DNA of 64,000 bases from Euptelea pleiosperma (GCA_035048495.1 CM068540.1:604829-668828), one strand, 5' to 3'; positions 20,321 through 33,437 are shown, counted from the stretch's first letter. Notes: generated from the sequence alone by a model not told the origin. Program-made: numbers and translations.

Positions 20321-21838
20321 CACTATACAAATGGGGACCAACTACACCACTCTGGTTATCGAGAAATTGGGAGTGTTGACCACAAGTTCACCTCTGGGAA
20401 TATCCTTACTATCAACGATCTGTTGCATACACGACGCTTCGTAAGAATCTCGTATCTGGTTTTCAACTAAACAAAAAAAAGGTTTCAAGCAAGTGTACGA
20501 AGCCAACCATTCATCTATTTCTACTTATACATTGTCTACTTTTGATGAATGGCATGATAGGTTAGGGCATGTTAGTTATAAATCTATCAAATTATTTAAA
20601 TCACAGAATATAATCCAATGTTCTAGTGATATACCTAATCAAAGATGTGATATTTGTTCTCAAACTAAAATTACTAAGAAATCTCATAAAATAGTTAAAA
20701 AAACACGCAATTACTTGAAAATATCAATACGGATATATGTGATATAAAAGCAAATGTTTCACGTGGAGGTAACCAATATTTCATCACATATATAGATGAT
20801 ATGTCAAAATACACTTACGTATATCTATTAAGAGCTAAATCTGAGGATTTAAATTATTTTAAAATCTAAAAAGTTGAAAATCAACTAGATAAAAAAATTA
20901 CAATATTAAGGAGTGATAGAGGTATGGAATACAACTTAACTGAATTTGGTAAATTTTGTGAAATAAATGGTATTATACACCAAGTTAGTGCTCTCTACAA
21001 TCCTCAACACAACAGAATAGTAGAGAGGAAAAACTGTATAGTATTTGAAATGGTAAGCTATATGCTAGTAAAATCAGGAGCACTTAAAAACTTGTATGGA
21101 GAAGCTTTACATACTGCCTGCTATATTTTAAATAGGATTCCTTATCCTTATTCTAAAACTGGTAAAACACTATATGAGGTGTGGAAAGGTAGAAAGTCCA
21201 ATCTTAATTACTTAAAAGTATGGGGATGTAGGGCTACGGTAAGGTTTGAAGATCCCAAGACACCTAATTAGGTGTTAGAGGGTGCAATTACGTATTTGTA
21301 GGCTATGCAAGTAATAACAAAGCTTAAATGTTCTTAGACCTAGTAGACATGAGCCTCATAGAGTTTGAAAATGCAGATTTCTTTGAGAAATCTTCTCCTT
21401 TTAGAGTGGAAGTAGATAAGTCTATCTCTACACAACCAGAATCATATTCTAAATCTAGACCTTGAGAGGAGGAAATTGAAATAGAACCTAGATGTAGTAA
21501 GAGAGCTAGAACCGCAATCTCCTTAGGGCCTGAGTTTGAAAATTATAATATAAAAGGAGACCCACAAACATTTAGTGAGGAAATGTCTTTAAATGATGTA
21601 TTCTTTTGGAAAGAGGCAATCGATAGTGAAATGAAGTCACTAATAGAAAACCAAACATGGGAACTCGCTGATCTTCCACCAAGTAGTAACCCCATAGAAT
21701 GTAAATGGGTTTTTAAAAGGAAAATGAAGCCCGATGGCACTGTAGACAAATTTAAGCCTAGATTAGTGGCCAAGGGATTTAAACAAAGAAAAGGGGTTGA
21801 CTTTTTTGATACATACTCACCATTGAGCATAGGAGAGA
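20321..21838 (+). mobile_element. Older Ty1/copia fragment (different family)
   Basis: From right after element B the plus strand carries KFTSGNILTINDLLH (protease-end region), WHDRLGHVSYKS and CDICSQTKI (pre-integrase zinc region), YFITYIDDMSKYTYVYLL (integrase), LRSDRGMEYN, QHNRIVERKN and ILNRIP. The N-terminus of RT follows: FFWKEAIDSEMKSLIENQTW, then CKWVFKRKMKPDGT. It ends abruptly at about 21826. Stops and frameshifts are frequent. The sequence differs from A and B. Element B is inserted beside or into it, so it is older. Confidence 0.88.
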
Positions 21839-21869
21839 GGGCTAGAAATCCATCCACTAAACTCTCCAA

Positions 21870-22118
21870 AACAACTCTCTCTCTCTCTCTCTCTCTCCCT
21901 CCCTCCCTCCCTCTCCCTCTCCCTCTCCCTCTCTCTCTCTATATATATATATACGATCTTGCCCGAACTTCAGTATTCTCTCTCTCTTGCTTGCTGGTGC
22001 AACGGTACCCAAACGACCATCTACTTGGATTAGGCAAGAGCTGGAGCCACCTCACTCACCTTTCACCCCACGTGGCACTCTTTCCTATTCAACCTAATCT
22101 GAACTAAAACACTTGTAT
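21870..22118 (+). repeat. Pyrimidine microsatellite and dispersed repeat R1, copy 2
   Basis: CT/CCCT tract at about 21878-21940, a short AT run, then sequence matching repeat R1 at 638-828 (around gcttgctggtgcaac, accatctacttgg, cacgtggcactctttcc). This copy has a small extra segment near cactcacctttcacccc. Confidence 0.6.
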
Positions 22119-22121
22119 CAT

Positions 22122-22215
22122 CAATGAGGTTTTAGATAGTCTTCTGAATTTGGATAATTCTGTTAGGATGTCACTACGGAAGCAAATGTTGTTGCCAGAT
22201 TCTTGGTCAGAGAGG
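22122..22215 (+). other. Exon-like open segment, plus strand
   Basis: The frame reads VLDSLLNLDNSVRMSLRKQM and then LLPDSWSER before a good donor (AGG|gtatgc at 22215/22216). I do not recognise the peptide. There is no convincing acceptor, because repeat R1 abuts its left side. It may be a remnant of a gene cut by that repeat. It is opposite in strand to the neighbouring gene. Confidence 0.25.
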
Positions 22216-22420
22216 GTATGCGAATAATTTTGTTATGCATAATAAATTTGTGCCCCATATGTAACTTTGTCGCTTTTCGTTTTTCTACAAAAATTGTTAT
22301 ACACCCAAAACAATTTATTTTCAAGAATGGAAATAAAAGCTATGAAACACTGTGCTGGTGCATAGAATAAATATGCTTAAATGACCAAAGTTTTTTGGAT
22401 TTTGTTGGAGAAAAATTCAC

Positions 22421-24671
22421 CTGGATTGATAAGGCTACCAAACAATATCCACTGCATAAAGTTCCAATACCAGCAGTTAGAAGCATCATCTCCCTCTTAA
22501 GCTGAAAAGACAATGTAAAAGGTCAGCATTGTCCTCTACACTTGAAAAATTCTTGAATCAAGTTCTGATTGTTAAGTTCGATGACTAAATTAGACAGCAA
22601 ATAATGGTTTTAAGAAGGAACTGAAGATTAAGAAAGTTGGTGAAAGGCATTTCATGAGCCCAACAAGCTTCATAAAATTTGTGAACAATGTCGAATGATC
22701 CATTGGAGGGGATGAATAATATATCTTGCTTTTGTTGTTCTTTGTTCACGATAGATAAAATCCTACATAACCCAAATGCCACAAGTGACCAAATCATTTG
22801 CTAATGTAAGCACCAAAGATTTTCAGAAAATCTGCTTTTTTTTATATGTATAAAGTTTATATAAAAGGCAAAGCCAAAAAAGATACACAGGACGGCAAGA
22901 GAGGTCGAGATGACCTCAACTCGCCAAACACCAAGCCAGGACCCAAGGACCCTAGGGACCCTAAACTAAGATCCCTCCCTTTTTTTGTCCGTGCCAAGCT
23001 ATGACTATGAAACTTAGACCCGGACACGAGGTGGCAAATACACTAACCCAGGGGGATTTTTTAAACTGAAAATTCCTCACATTTTATTTAATAAAATTAA
23101 AACAAATACTAGATATACTAGGACTCTTGTAACACAAGATAGGAGAAATGTATCTCAAAATACATATTCATACTGAAATTCAATAAATAATAAAAATAAC
23201 AAGAGAGAATGGCAGAATCTGCCCTAACGAGGGTGCCAAAATGCCTGATATGGAAATTTTTTAATTGGGAGTATGTATCACATAGGTTGTTACATATTAT
23301 GAATTTAGGAGCCAAAAGAAGCAGTCCAAAGACATTAGACTTCAGAAATAGAACTAATGGAATGAAATATTGAGTTCAAAAGATCATACAGCTTCATATT
23401 TGAGAAGGTTCAGTCTCTTCCTTCTTTCGCTGTCACTCCGCAACTCCTGCCATTATATAAGTCAATAAGTTACAGTCATATTCAAAGTTTCTTTCTCGGA
23501 AAGAACAAGTTTTATTTATCCTGCTAAACCTAAGAAAAAAAAAGTCGAATGTTGAAACAGATCCAAGACATAAGGTAATAGTGATAATTGAAGGATAACC
23601 ACCTAGAGCCAGACCTTAACAACGGCTTTCTTATTGATTGGTGCAGCGTTGTCACCCAAGACCCACTCATGGGTTTGGGTCAGCTTCAGAAACCCACTAT
23701 CATTTTGGTTGTCCATGACCTGTACAGATTAGAAGGCATAAGGATTAAGAAGCATTGAAAAAATACTCTGAAAACCAATGATGGTTTTTTATCTTGTGGA
23801 ACAGAGCACTAACCACTTAGCAGTAATCAATTAAATATGTAGAATCACATTCACAATCCATCTAACCACAGGGATATTGAAATTTCACAAGAGATCTTAT
23901 TAAACAGAAACTAAACTAAATAATCTTTCAAAATAACTATAAATCTTTAAATTAAGAAAATCGAAGCTCAATTCTTTGAGCTCTCAAGAAAGTCAAAATA
24001 CTACCAAAATGTACTGGTGTTTCGAGGATGCAAATTTCGAAGAACTAGACTTTATACAAAAATTTCAGTTAGAAATGTCTCAACCAATGGAAATCAGGGA
24101 ATACTTCTAAAAAGTCATTAGACAGCTCTCTGTAAGAAATGAGATTTATCTGTCTTTGTAAACCTGCTCTATTATAAGCCTTCTCTACAATTGCTTATTA
24201 TTAGCCTTGTGTGAAAATTTCAGTATAATTTGTTTAATGGGATTTTTGTTATTTTCATAGTAGGTCATAATTGTAACAGGAGTTTCAATCATTTTGTAAG
24301 AAAAACAGAGAAAAAAAAGTCCTTAGGACACTCCAAGAAAAAAGGAAAGAATTCAATAAGAGGGTATCTTATTGACTGGGATAACAAAGATAAAAACATC
24401 TTATTGACTGGGATAACAAAGACAATTTTTACAGGGTCACATCAGATAAGCCTAGAAAGCAAGGACCTACCCACCCTAATAAAGGTTATATGGCACACAT
24501 ACCTCTAATTTTCGACGATTTTGACCCAGTATGCTAGCTTCTGAATCAACAAATTTCAGGTCATTCTTCCTCCAGAGTATATCAGAAACCTTTGATACAT
24601 AATCTCCATTCAACTGTCTCTCCTCTAAAAACATTTGTAAAACGTCCTCTCCTGCAAGTTCATGCACTGAA

Positions 24672-24712
<41 letters not shown>

Positions 24713-27700
24713 GGTTAGCATTTTTAGGTGTGCAACTTCATGCAGCTAAGACCTTAAAGGATCAAAATTTCGGATTGGTGGGGGTAAGCTAGTCTTTTGT
24801 TTCTAGATTATCTTTATAAGAACTGATTTATGCTCAAGACCTATAAAACTACGGAGTCAAATTTATATATAGTAAAAACTTTTTTCCTGTTCTTGCATTT
24901 GTGTGGTCCAATATGACTCTCGCTGGAGGGCTTACAAATGGCATGAACCAATTCCCAAAAAGTGGGAGAAAATGTAGAAATGAAATATTATAATACTCAG
25001 AGCATGTAGGACTCATGACTCGCGCTGTTGTGGAGCAGGACCAAAGAAAAGATCAGGGCTTCCAAAGACTCATAAAAGTCCGCATTGGACATGAGGCAGG
25101 ATACGAAGTTATTAACTTGAAAAGTGAAGAATACTCTTATCCCAAGTCATCAATATTTGGAGTTCCCTTCAGACCATGAACTTTCCCAACAAGATGTTGA
25201 AATGGACTGCCACATGTATCTCTTTGCCAATACTCCATCACTATAATGGAGTTCCTACAGGTCACTTTGAAGGCAAGAAGGGTCTTAGGATAGGAGATCC
25301 CATTTCCTCTTACCTATTCACCATCAGTGCATCACGATAGAGGTTTTGACATGACTGATCAATCCAAAAATCCAAGGACAATTTACTTTGCATACTTACT
25401 GCTATCAGCCTCAAATCATGCACCTATCATTTGCAGATAACCTTATGTTATTTTTTGGGGGTGATATGCAATCAGCCTATGCTATCTATGAAGTCCTCAA
25501 GGTTCTCACCAAACTCACTGGTCTTCGTGCAAACAATGAGAAGAGTCTTGTATTCACTTCTGGAGTTGATGAGGCTTCCAAAGAAGAGATTGCTGATGTC
25601 CCCGGGTTCAAGCTGGATCATTTGCCAATTAAATATCTTGGAGTTCCTCTCATTTCAACCAAGCTCTCTTTGACCAATTGTCAACCTCTTCTAGACTTAA
25701 TGAGCTTGCGAATTCAATCATGGAAAGGCCACTTTTTATCCTATGCAGGTAGACTTAAACTTATCAAATCTGCTCTAAATAGAATACTGGTGTATTGGAG
25801 TAATCGATTTATTCTGCCCAAGAAAGTCATTGTGGCCATGAATCATATTTGTAGCAGATTTCTCTGGAGTGGTCCTGATGCTTGTAAGAAAAATCAGCCA
25901 ATCAGTTGGAGCTCTATATGCAAGCCTAAAAATGGTCTCAGAAACCATGGGGATTGGAACAATGCAGCCATCGCACACCACACATTTGTAGTTGCAGCAA
26001 GCAAACCTTCCTTATAAGTCCAATGGGTTCAAAATAAGTTGGTGAATAATAAACATTTCTGGACCATGGAAATTACCCAAGATTGTTCCTGGTCATGGCG
26101 TAATATTCACAAATCTCATACTATTGCAAAAAACCTCATACTTCACCTTATAAGTAATGGAGAGAGAACACTCCTCTGGTGTGATCCATGGTCACATCAT
26201 TTCTCAAAACCAATGGAACCCTCCTTTTGCTATAACTCCAGGTATCGAAGCTATTTGGTATGACTTAGCAAAGTCCTCTCCAAGATGAAGATGAAGTGGC
26301 CTGGACTCCTGCAAGTAATGGTGACTGTAGTTTATCTTCAGCAGTTAATGCATTCAGCAAAGAGGAAATGAGCTTAATTGGTGAAGCTTAGTCTGGTGCA
26401 AAGCCTCCATTCCTAAAACAGTTTTGTCATTGGCAGAACTATGTGGTGGTCTCAATACTCAGGGTAAGCTTCTCACAAGAGGAATCACCAACAGATCTAG
26501 GTGTGTAATCTGTCAGAACAACAATGAAAATGAATCACACCTCTTCTACGATTGCTCCTTTACCAAGCGCATATGGCAGCAAGTCTTGAATAAATCCAGA
26601 CTCACTCACTTGGTGGCAAATTCACCATCAGAATTCCAATGGATTCTCGACAACTACTCCAGATCTGATGCTATCTCTCATGTTAAAAGGTCTCCTTGGA
26701 TGCCACAGTATATCACTTCTGGATTGAAAGAAACAACAGATAGTTTCAAACAAATTTATTCCTTTGGAGATGAATGTTACTCACCTTTGGTTTTCTCTGA
26801 AGGAGATAACGGTAATTGATAATCCTGCGAACCGTGAATTCTTTGGCAGTTGGGGAATTCATGTAAAGTTCAAGCACAAAATTCAGAATATCTGTAGATG
26901 GATTCCTCCACCCAATGATGTCTGGCTTCTCAATGCCAACGGTTCCTATAGGGATGTAGGAGGCTTTGGTGGGATCTTACGTGATCAAGATGGTTCTGTT
27001 AAATTGGCATTGGCCAGGGCAGACAACAAAATCTCCATTGTAGTGCACAAATTCAAGCTATTGACCATGGTTTAAAGCTTTCCATGGAAAACAACATTAG
27101 AAAATTTGGGTAGCTTCTGATTCCGAGCTGATGATTGGAAATATTCTTGGCTCCTCATCCCCTCCATGGAATGCTAGAAATATTCTACGATCAATTCTTC
27201 AATCTAATAACACCTTTGAGGAGTCTATGTATCTTATTCCACGAAACCAACAGAGCAGATGATTTTTTAGCCTCTTTTTGTAACTCTCCTTCTACTGTTT
27301 GGTTTCATCCTCACTCTCTGCCTCCTAATCTAGTAAATATTGTATATGACAACGCTAGTGGAACTCTCTGCCTTCTACTGTTCTATCATAGGTTGTAATT
27401 ATTTTTCTTTCTTATAATATAGCCAGTTGGGGTCTTGCCCCTTGCTTATCCACCAGAAAAGAAAAAAAAAACCTCACATATCTCTCGGCTATGACCATGA
27501 AAAATTCTGAATTCAATGGAACAAGAAAGATTCTGTATTTTCCTTGAAGATGGGGAGTAAATTTCATTTGTACAGAGAAAAAAAAAAGACAAAACCTAAA
27601 GGAAAAAAAAAAAAAGGACAACTCAAATTTGCAGTTACAGAATTAGCACAGCACACTATACCCATTAAAAGCTACAAATATGTACATTTGCATAGCTTAG

Positions 27701-27912
27701 TCAAACTTTAAGAAAATTAGGGAGAAAACTCAGATAAGGAGAAGGGAATAGTTGCAACGAAAAATTACCAGGAAGAGGGCTTTTGAAGACTGAAACTTTT
27801 GGAGTTCTCCTTGTAAGTCCATGAAAACGGGAAAATGGAGCTATTCTCATAAGAAGTGGAGATAGATTGGTAGGGTGAATGCTAAACAACCCAACTCTTA
27901 AAAGGCTCTCCA
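22421..27912 (-). CDS. Unidentified multi-exon nuclear gene, probable organelle-targeted protein (3' end not found)
   Basis: Five exons on the minus strand join in frame with GT-AG introns: 27912-27769, 24666-24503, 23719-23615, 23446-23390 and 22501-22421. Exon 1 starts at ATG 27912 (an in-frame ATG also lies at 27952). It encodes a Ser/Arg/Leu-rich, acid-poor N-terminus (MESLLRVGLFSIHPTNLSPL...) like a plastid or mitochondrial transit peptide, and ends in phase 1, matching exon 2. Exon 2 has EDVLQMFLEERQLNGDYVSK, exon 3 has GFLKLTQTHEWVLGDN, exon 4 has SDSERRKRLNLLKYEA, and exon 5 a hydrophobic LLTAGIGTLCSGYCLVALS segment, likely membrane-spanning. The donor of exon 3 (AAG|gtctgg) is the weakest. 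I cannot name the family. No further exon is visible to the left, where repeats begin, so the gene may be truncated. Intron 1 holds a LINE. Confidence 0.65.
22836..23000 (-). mobile_element. LINE 3' UTR fragment
   Basis: The plus-strand view begins ttttttttatatgtataaag and aaaggcaaagcc, like the LINE tails at 13501 and 844. It is a short 5'-truncated copy inside an intron of the gene above, on the same strand. Confidence 0.5.
24685..24709. repeat. GA/CT microsatellite in the branch-point region of an intron
   Basis: A GA run on the plus strand. On the minus strand it reads CT and directly precedes the acceptor of exon 2 (24666) of the unidentified gene, forming its polypyrimidine tract. Confidence 0.7.
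25020..27471 (+). mobile_element. LINE with RNase H domain, 5' truncated, inside intron 1 of the unidentified gene
   Basis: The plus strand shows a decayed reverse transcriptase: LRIGDPISSYLF near 25290 and LSFADNLMLFF near 25425, where FADD has become FADN. It continues with LPIKYLGVPL and QSWKGHFLSYAGRLKLIKS. The zinc region is at about 26500 (CVICQNNNENESHLFYDC). A C-terminal RNase H-like domain follows from about 26910 (LNANGSYRDVGGFGGILRD), with Asn where the usual Asp stands. The poly-A tail is at about 27461-27471. It is antisense to the host gene. The RNase H domain and sequence set it apart from the other LINEs here. No target duplication was found. Confidence 0.85.
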
Positions 27913-27952
27913 TCTCTCCCCCTCTCTTCTCAGTGAATCTATCCTCCTTCAC

Positions 27953-30740
27953 ACAGCTAAATATAAGTGTCTGAGTTTGAACTCTTTAACTATATATGAC
28001 ATTATCCATCATTCAAGGGATATCTTTCCTCCTGCTTATCAAAAAAAAAAATGTCTGGTGTTCCTCACTAGTAACTCTGCCATGTGCTGGTCACGCCAAA
28101 TATTGCCACGTGGCACACTGTTTGATCTTGGCGAATGTTTAGCCCACATAGTGGTGTAAACGACCCTGGGCCGCCAGACAAGATCCCAATCCCAGGCCCG
28201 GCCCTTAGATGTACCACGCTGAAGGACAGGCTGGCCGAGCTCAGCCCACAAAAGGATACAAACTGTGTGTTTTATAGACAGTATGGTGTTTATGGCAACC
28301 GATGAAGTGTCCTATTGAAATAGTGTAACGGTTGGTTTAAAACCAACCTTGAGTGGGAGATTGCCAGATTGAATAAACTCAAGGGCATTCAGGCAGCACC
28401 TTATGTCTTGACTTCAAAAGCTCAACCTAAGAGAAGGAACAATAGGAAGAGACAGGTCTGCCTTGATTTTCTATCCCGTAGAATGACAAGTAACTTGTGC
28501 TACCTAAGTATAAGTCGATTTGGATAAGGAATGAGGATTGAAGATATCTAGTGATTCACATTGCCTATAAAGCCAATGAAACTAGTAAATGGTATTTTGA
28601 CGATGACTGTTCTAGCCTCTTTTTGACAATTAAACTAATTACTAAATGATATACATCTCCATGATATTCTAATCAAAGGAAATCATTATTTAAATAGCAT
28701 TTCCTCATACTTCAATATTTATCATATAACATCACCAATCACATCCACAAATCTTATATTATAACCCTCATGTTATCAACATCACATAACCAACAATACA
28801 CACATCATAAATAAAAATTAGCAGCCTTTTAGCATATGGATTTATACATAAAATTTTCAAAAGATGCATCAAGAGCAAAAAATGATAGATTAAACATGTA
28901 ATTATGGATACAACATAATTATAAATATCATATGGTGGTTTTAATTTGTTTCAACGGTGTACATACCTTAAATCGATTCTTTAATTGAAATCAGAGAAAT
29001 GTAGAATTTTGAAGATGGTCAGATTAAGCTCTCCCTGGAATATGTTACTCCTCTCGGTATCTCCTTCGACTTTTCCGATGGCTTCCGGCCTTCAGTTGAA
29101 GGTCTACTTGGAGCTTCTCTCTTCTTTAATAGAGTTTATGAGAAAAAGATGATGTCTAGGGTTTGTGAGAGCTTCTAAGCCCCCAAGGCTTTACATAAAT
29201 AGGTTTACGAAGTATTCCATAAAGATTAAGATTTTTGAATTTCTATTTTTAAGTGATTTTCATCACTTTCAAAGGGGTGTATTTTACAACCCACTAGAAC
29301 GCTTCTTTTAGGTTGAATATGGGCCAGAAAAGGGCCCAAAGCTATAAGTATCAAATAAGATTCATTTAAGATTATTTTAATGTCCAAAAGAATTCTAAAT
29401 TAGCCCTATGGGCCCTCCCAAAAATTATAACTCAATCAATAATGCAATTACTTTTATTACATTAATAATTTAAACATTTATTAATTATACATAATGTTGA
29501 AAATTATGCCGTTATGCGCGAATCATCTTAATTCGACTAATTACTCTTTAATTTTTTCTAAAATCGGAAAGGTGTCTATTCAATGTCAAATTTCACCTGT
29601 GTCCCACTATTCATGAAAACCCTAAATCAAGCCCTAAAAATAGGAAAAATAAAGTTAGTGTGATTATTGAATACGCAGAGTTTATTAAGGTGTACAATCA
29701 TGATAAAAGTATGCATTCGTCGTTTAGAGGTCAAATATTGGGTGTGTTTTGAAGAGTTTGGTCCAACTATGACTCTCGTGGGTCTTGCCACTATAAATTT
29801 TTTTATTCTCTTATTGTGTAAAACACATTATCAGATGTTCAAAAAGTGACCATACTCTAAAATTTGAAAATGTAGAGGTGTCATAAGTTCATTAGAATGA
29901 TAAGTGATTCAATGGTTGATTACCTCTCTAGGGTTAAGTTCTGAAATTTATATAAGTATTAGACCTAACAACCTAACAATTAATCAAAATAGGCATGTTA
30001 AAGTGACATGTGTATTCTTATAGAAAGAAGAAAACAATATTTACTCAAATACCCTTGAACAAAAGTTCAGGGTATTACATGTACCCTACCCCGAGCACTC
30101 CCTAGGATAATCCAAGCCGATTTAATTATAAAAAATAATTAATTTTATTTAATATCACATTATGATAAACAATTAACCAGATTATTCAACTTTCACTATT
30201 AAACTCTTAATGTCAGAAAATACTAATTAAGTATTAAAATATATTTTGTGAGTCCTACTAATTATAAAACTAATAGGGATAATCAATTATGTGATAAACG
30301 TTTGAGAATATATTTCTACATGACATGATAGGGGAGTTCTGCCTCTGTTGTTGCATTCAATTCAAGTGTTAATAACATGACAAATTATATATGCAAGGAT
30401 GAATGATCAATTTTTTTTAAAATGTCAAAAAATTATCCATAGGTAATGAGTTACTCTAAGGTATTACAAAGGTTGAAACCTAGATAGAGCAATTTGACCG
30501 AGCTTGATAAATTAAACAAGTTCTTCAAGCTCTAATCATGAAGGAACAAACCCCCAAGGGAATAAAATAGAACACCTGGGTTTTCTCCTCTAGGCTTTTC
30601 TCTCAACAGTGAATCTCTAAGGCATAGAAAATTCTAAGCTTGAAGCTTGAGAGAATTAATGCTTTTTGGTTATTGAGTTAGGTTTTACAACCTTAAAGTT
30701 CATTTATATAGAGAGAGTAGCCAAACCTATGCTAATTGAA
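27953..30740. other. No gene seen; scattered LTR-like remnants
   Basis: AT-rich sequence with no supported exon. Short stretches (around 29040-29330, 29510-29600 and 30060-30090) look like decayed LTR sequence, but I cannot delimit any element. Confidence 0.45.
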
Positions 30741-30744
30741 AGTA

Positions 30745-30910
30745 GAGTTTTTCCGCGTCGTTAGATCGAAAACCCTAATTTCAACACATTTATAATTATC
30801 CGAAACTTTTAACCTGTAAAATGAGCAGTTTTGCGCAGTGGCTTGTGTCGGATGTCGATCCGCACTCGGGATTAGTCGGATTAGCGCGAATAAGAACATA
30901 AAATAATTAG
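30745..30910 (+). repeat. LTR-end block i, plus copy
   Basis: Contains tttttccgcgtcgtt, then aagtgtcggat-like and gtcgatccgcactcggg. It matches, in inverted orientation, the block at about 34845-34990. It probably is the 3' part of a large LTR or leader. Confidence 0.6.
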
Positions 30911-31079
30911 AAAATTGCCAAAATTCATGGGGAGGTGAGAGTGGTGGAGTAGCTTTAAAACATCCATTTGAGAGAGAAACTGATCAAAATTAACACACTA
31001 AATTAAAGCTTCATTAATTCAAAGTAAGGGAATCACATCAACTGTTTGCTTAACAAAAGTAGAATAGCATCTAACTAGA

Positions 31080-31345
31080 AAACAGTAAATGAGAGAGATA
31101 GAGAGAGAAAGAAGAGAGAGAAAATAGGAAAACAAGAGATTTTAAAATCTAGAGAGAGAAGTGGTTTTTAGAGAGTGAAATTATAGAGAGAGAAGGCAAT
31201 GTAGAGAGAGAAAGTAGAGAGAATCTAAGAGTTTTTAGAGAGAGAGAGAGGGAAGGCCTAGAGAGAGAAAGTGATGTGATAAAAAAAAGGAATAAAGTAG
31301 AGAGAGAAATTAACGAAGAGAAGAGAGAGAAGGTGAGATGAGAAA
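31080..31345. repeat. Purine-rich GAGAGA tract
   Basis: Long irregular run of agagag/gagagaaag units on the plus strand. Low complexity, no coding signal. Confidence 0.7.
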
Positions 31346-33254
31346 ATTTTACCTAGGATCTTACCTGGAGCGTAGGATCTGCCATGAGATGGTGGAAACG
31401 TTGCTGATTGGTGAGACAGGAGAGGGGTGGAGCTTTGAAGTGCACCGTGGTGAACAGGTTTGGCCAGAACCGTGAAGAGGCGCATGGATGGCTTGGAGGG
31501 GATAAAGAAGGGTGTGTTAATTGCATGCCTTCATGAACCGTTTGATGGCTAGGGGTCTAAGATGGAAAACGCAAGGAGGAGCAGGCGATCCAATGGAGAT
31601 GCATGGAGGGTGAGCACATCTAGGTGACACCGGTGATGGAATGGTGGTTGCTGGTGGCAGTTGGTTTTGTGGAGGGAGAAGGCAGCATTGTTGGGTGAAG
31701 GTGCTACCGTTCAGAGTTGCAGCCGTGAAGATTGAGAAGAGTTACAGGGCGCTTGGATGGCGGCTGGAGAAGAGAGAGCAGGCGGCTTGCAACTCTTGCG
31801 GGAAGGGAAATAGGCGGTGGTGTTGCAGGCGGTGGTGCTGCAGGCGGTGGTGTTGTATGCGCAGCAGCAAGCGACCTAGCAGGTGGAGGCGGAGTAGGCT
31901 TGTGCGAGGTGGTTGAGGCGTTGATTAAAGACAGCAAGGAGAAGGGATCTCGTCCAAGTGCAGCGTGGTGAGAACCAGTCCGTGGAGAGGTAGCGGCGTT
32001 AATGGCAGATGGAGCAATGGAGAAGAAGACGGTGGGTGCAGCAGACGGTGCAAGAAGACGGTGGGTGATATTCGCTCAAAAGTGCTTATTTTAAGCAATT
32101 ATCCTTTTAGCGTTATTGCATTCTCCTACGTAAAATGCTCTATTTATCTACTTTTCTACGTAATAGTCTCTTCTGTTGCATAGAACACACTTTTCTGGAC
32201 GAAATGGTATATTTGCATGCATTAAACACATTTTTGGAAGTCTAGATATTAAGCCGTTCTGATAAAGTCTCATTACGCGCTTTTTCTGTCTCAGGAAACC
32301 CCGATGAGACAATTCTCGAGACTTGTGAGCCCAAATCGATCATGAAAGCCCATTATCAAAGCTTAAAGAGCCCACATGCTATGACTAGAAGATATAGGCC
32401 AAATATGGGCTGAATAAGAGGACCAAAAAGTCGGCCCAAAGAACGAAGAAAGCAGGAGAGCCAATGACCAAGAGACGGACCAAAGCGTTTAAAGCCACAT
32501 GAGTCAGCAAAGAATGATAGTCGACTCTACTGGAGAATCGTGAGGATGGTCACAGTGAAGACCAGGGTTCCAGACCCTTCGCCAGTGCTTTTCTCTCTAT
32601 TTTCTGATACTTTCTCTCTCATCTCTCCTTATTCTCTCTCTCTCTTCATCTCTCGGTCCTTGAATCTACTTACCTAACCCCAGAACTCCTGCCCATCGGC
32701 TCTATCTCATCTCCCTTAGCTTTCTGACCGTTGGATCTTCCATCGGACCATTGGATCTCTCTAGATCCGTCGATCTACCAATCTGGGTCCCAATCAAACC
32801 ACCATCCATCCGATCGCCATCAGACTGTCTGTCACATCATCTTGTGAGACGATAGACATCATCAATCCATGTGGGCCAGTAGCCGGGCCCATCATCATCG
32901 ACCCGCTGTCCGACCAGTTAGTGGACCCCGTGAATTTCAAAATAATTTTAATTAAATTTTAAAAAATGGGGGGTCCACTAAATGGGGAGATTCCCCATAG
33001 AAAAGTAATGTTTTACTTAAAAAAAAATATATATTTTTCATATTTTTTTTATTCAAAAAATACCCTATTTCCATTAAAGGAAATAGGGAGCTTTAAAAGG
33101 AGAAGGAGAGGGGTTCGTTCGAACCCTAATCCCCCTCCCTTCTCTTCGAATCCTTCCCCCAAAACCAGCTCCTTCTTCCCCTTCGCCCTTAGCCCCATTC
33201 TCCTCTTCTTCTTCATCTTCTCTTTCATCTTCTTCATATTTTTTTATTTTATTT

Positions 33255-33278
33255 CGCCGGAGTTGCAGCACTCCGGCG
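33255..33278 (+). other. Perfect GC hairpin
   Basis: Stem CGCCGGAGT / ACTCCGGCG (9 bp) with a 6-nt loop. One of a set with 33417-33437 and 35156-35183 built from the same words CCGGAGTTGCAG / CTGCAACTCCGG. Confidence 0.75.
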
Positions 33279-33416
33279 ATCTGCCATCATCCCACGGTCA
33301 TTCCCTCTTCCTTCTCCATCTCGTACCGCCCCCCCAACCAATCCAGTCCGCCTCTCTCCCTTGTTGTTGCTGCCCAACAGACAGCACAACCTCCCTTCTC
33401 CATTAACATGGAGAAA

Positions 33417-33437
33417 CCTGCAACTTCGAGTTGCAGG
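33417..33437 (+). other. Perfect hairpin
   Basis: Stem CCTGCAACT / AGTTGCAGG (9 bp) with a 3-nt loop, TCG. Confidence 0.75.

Noticed and set aside
31641..31971. Gly/Arg-rich frames on both strands
   Set aside because: They arise from tandem GGCGGTGGTG-like units; the reading frames are repeat-driven.
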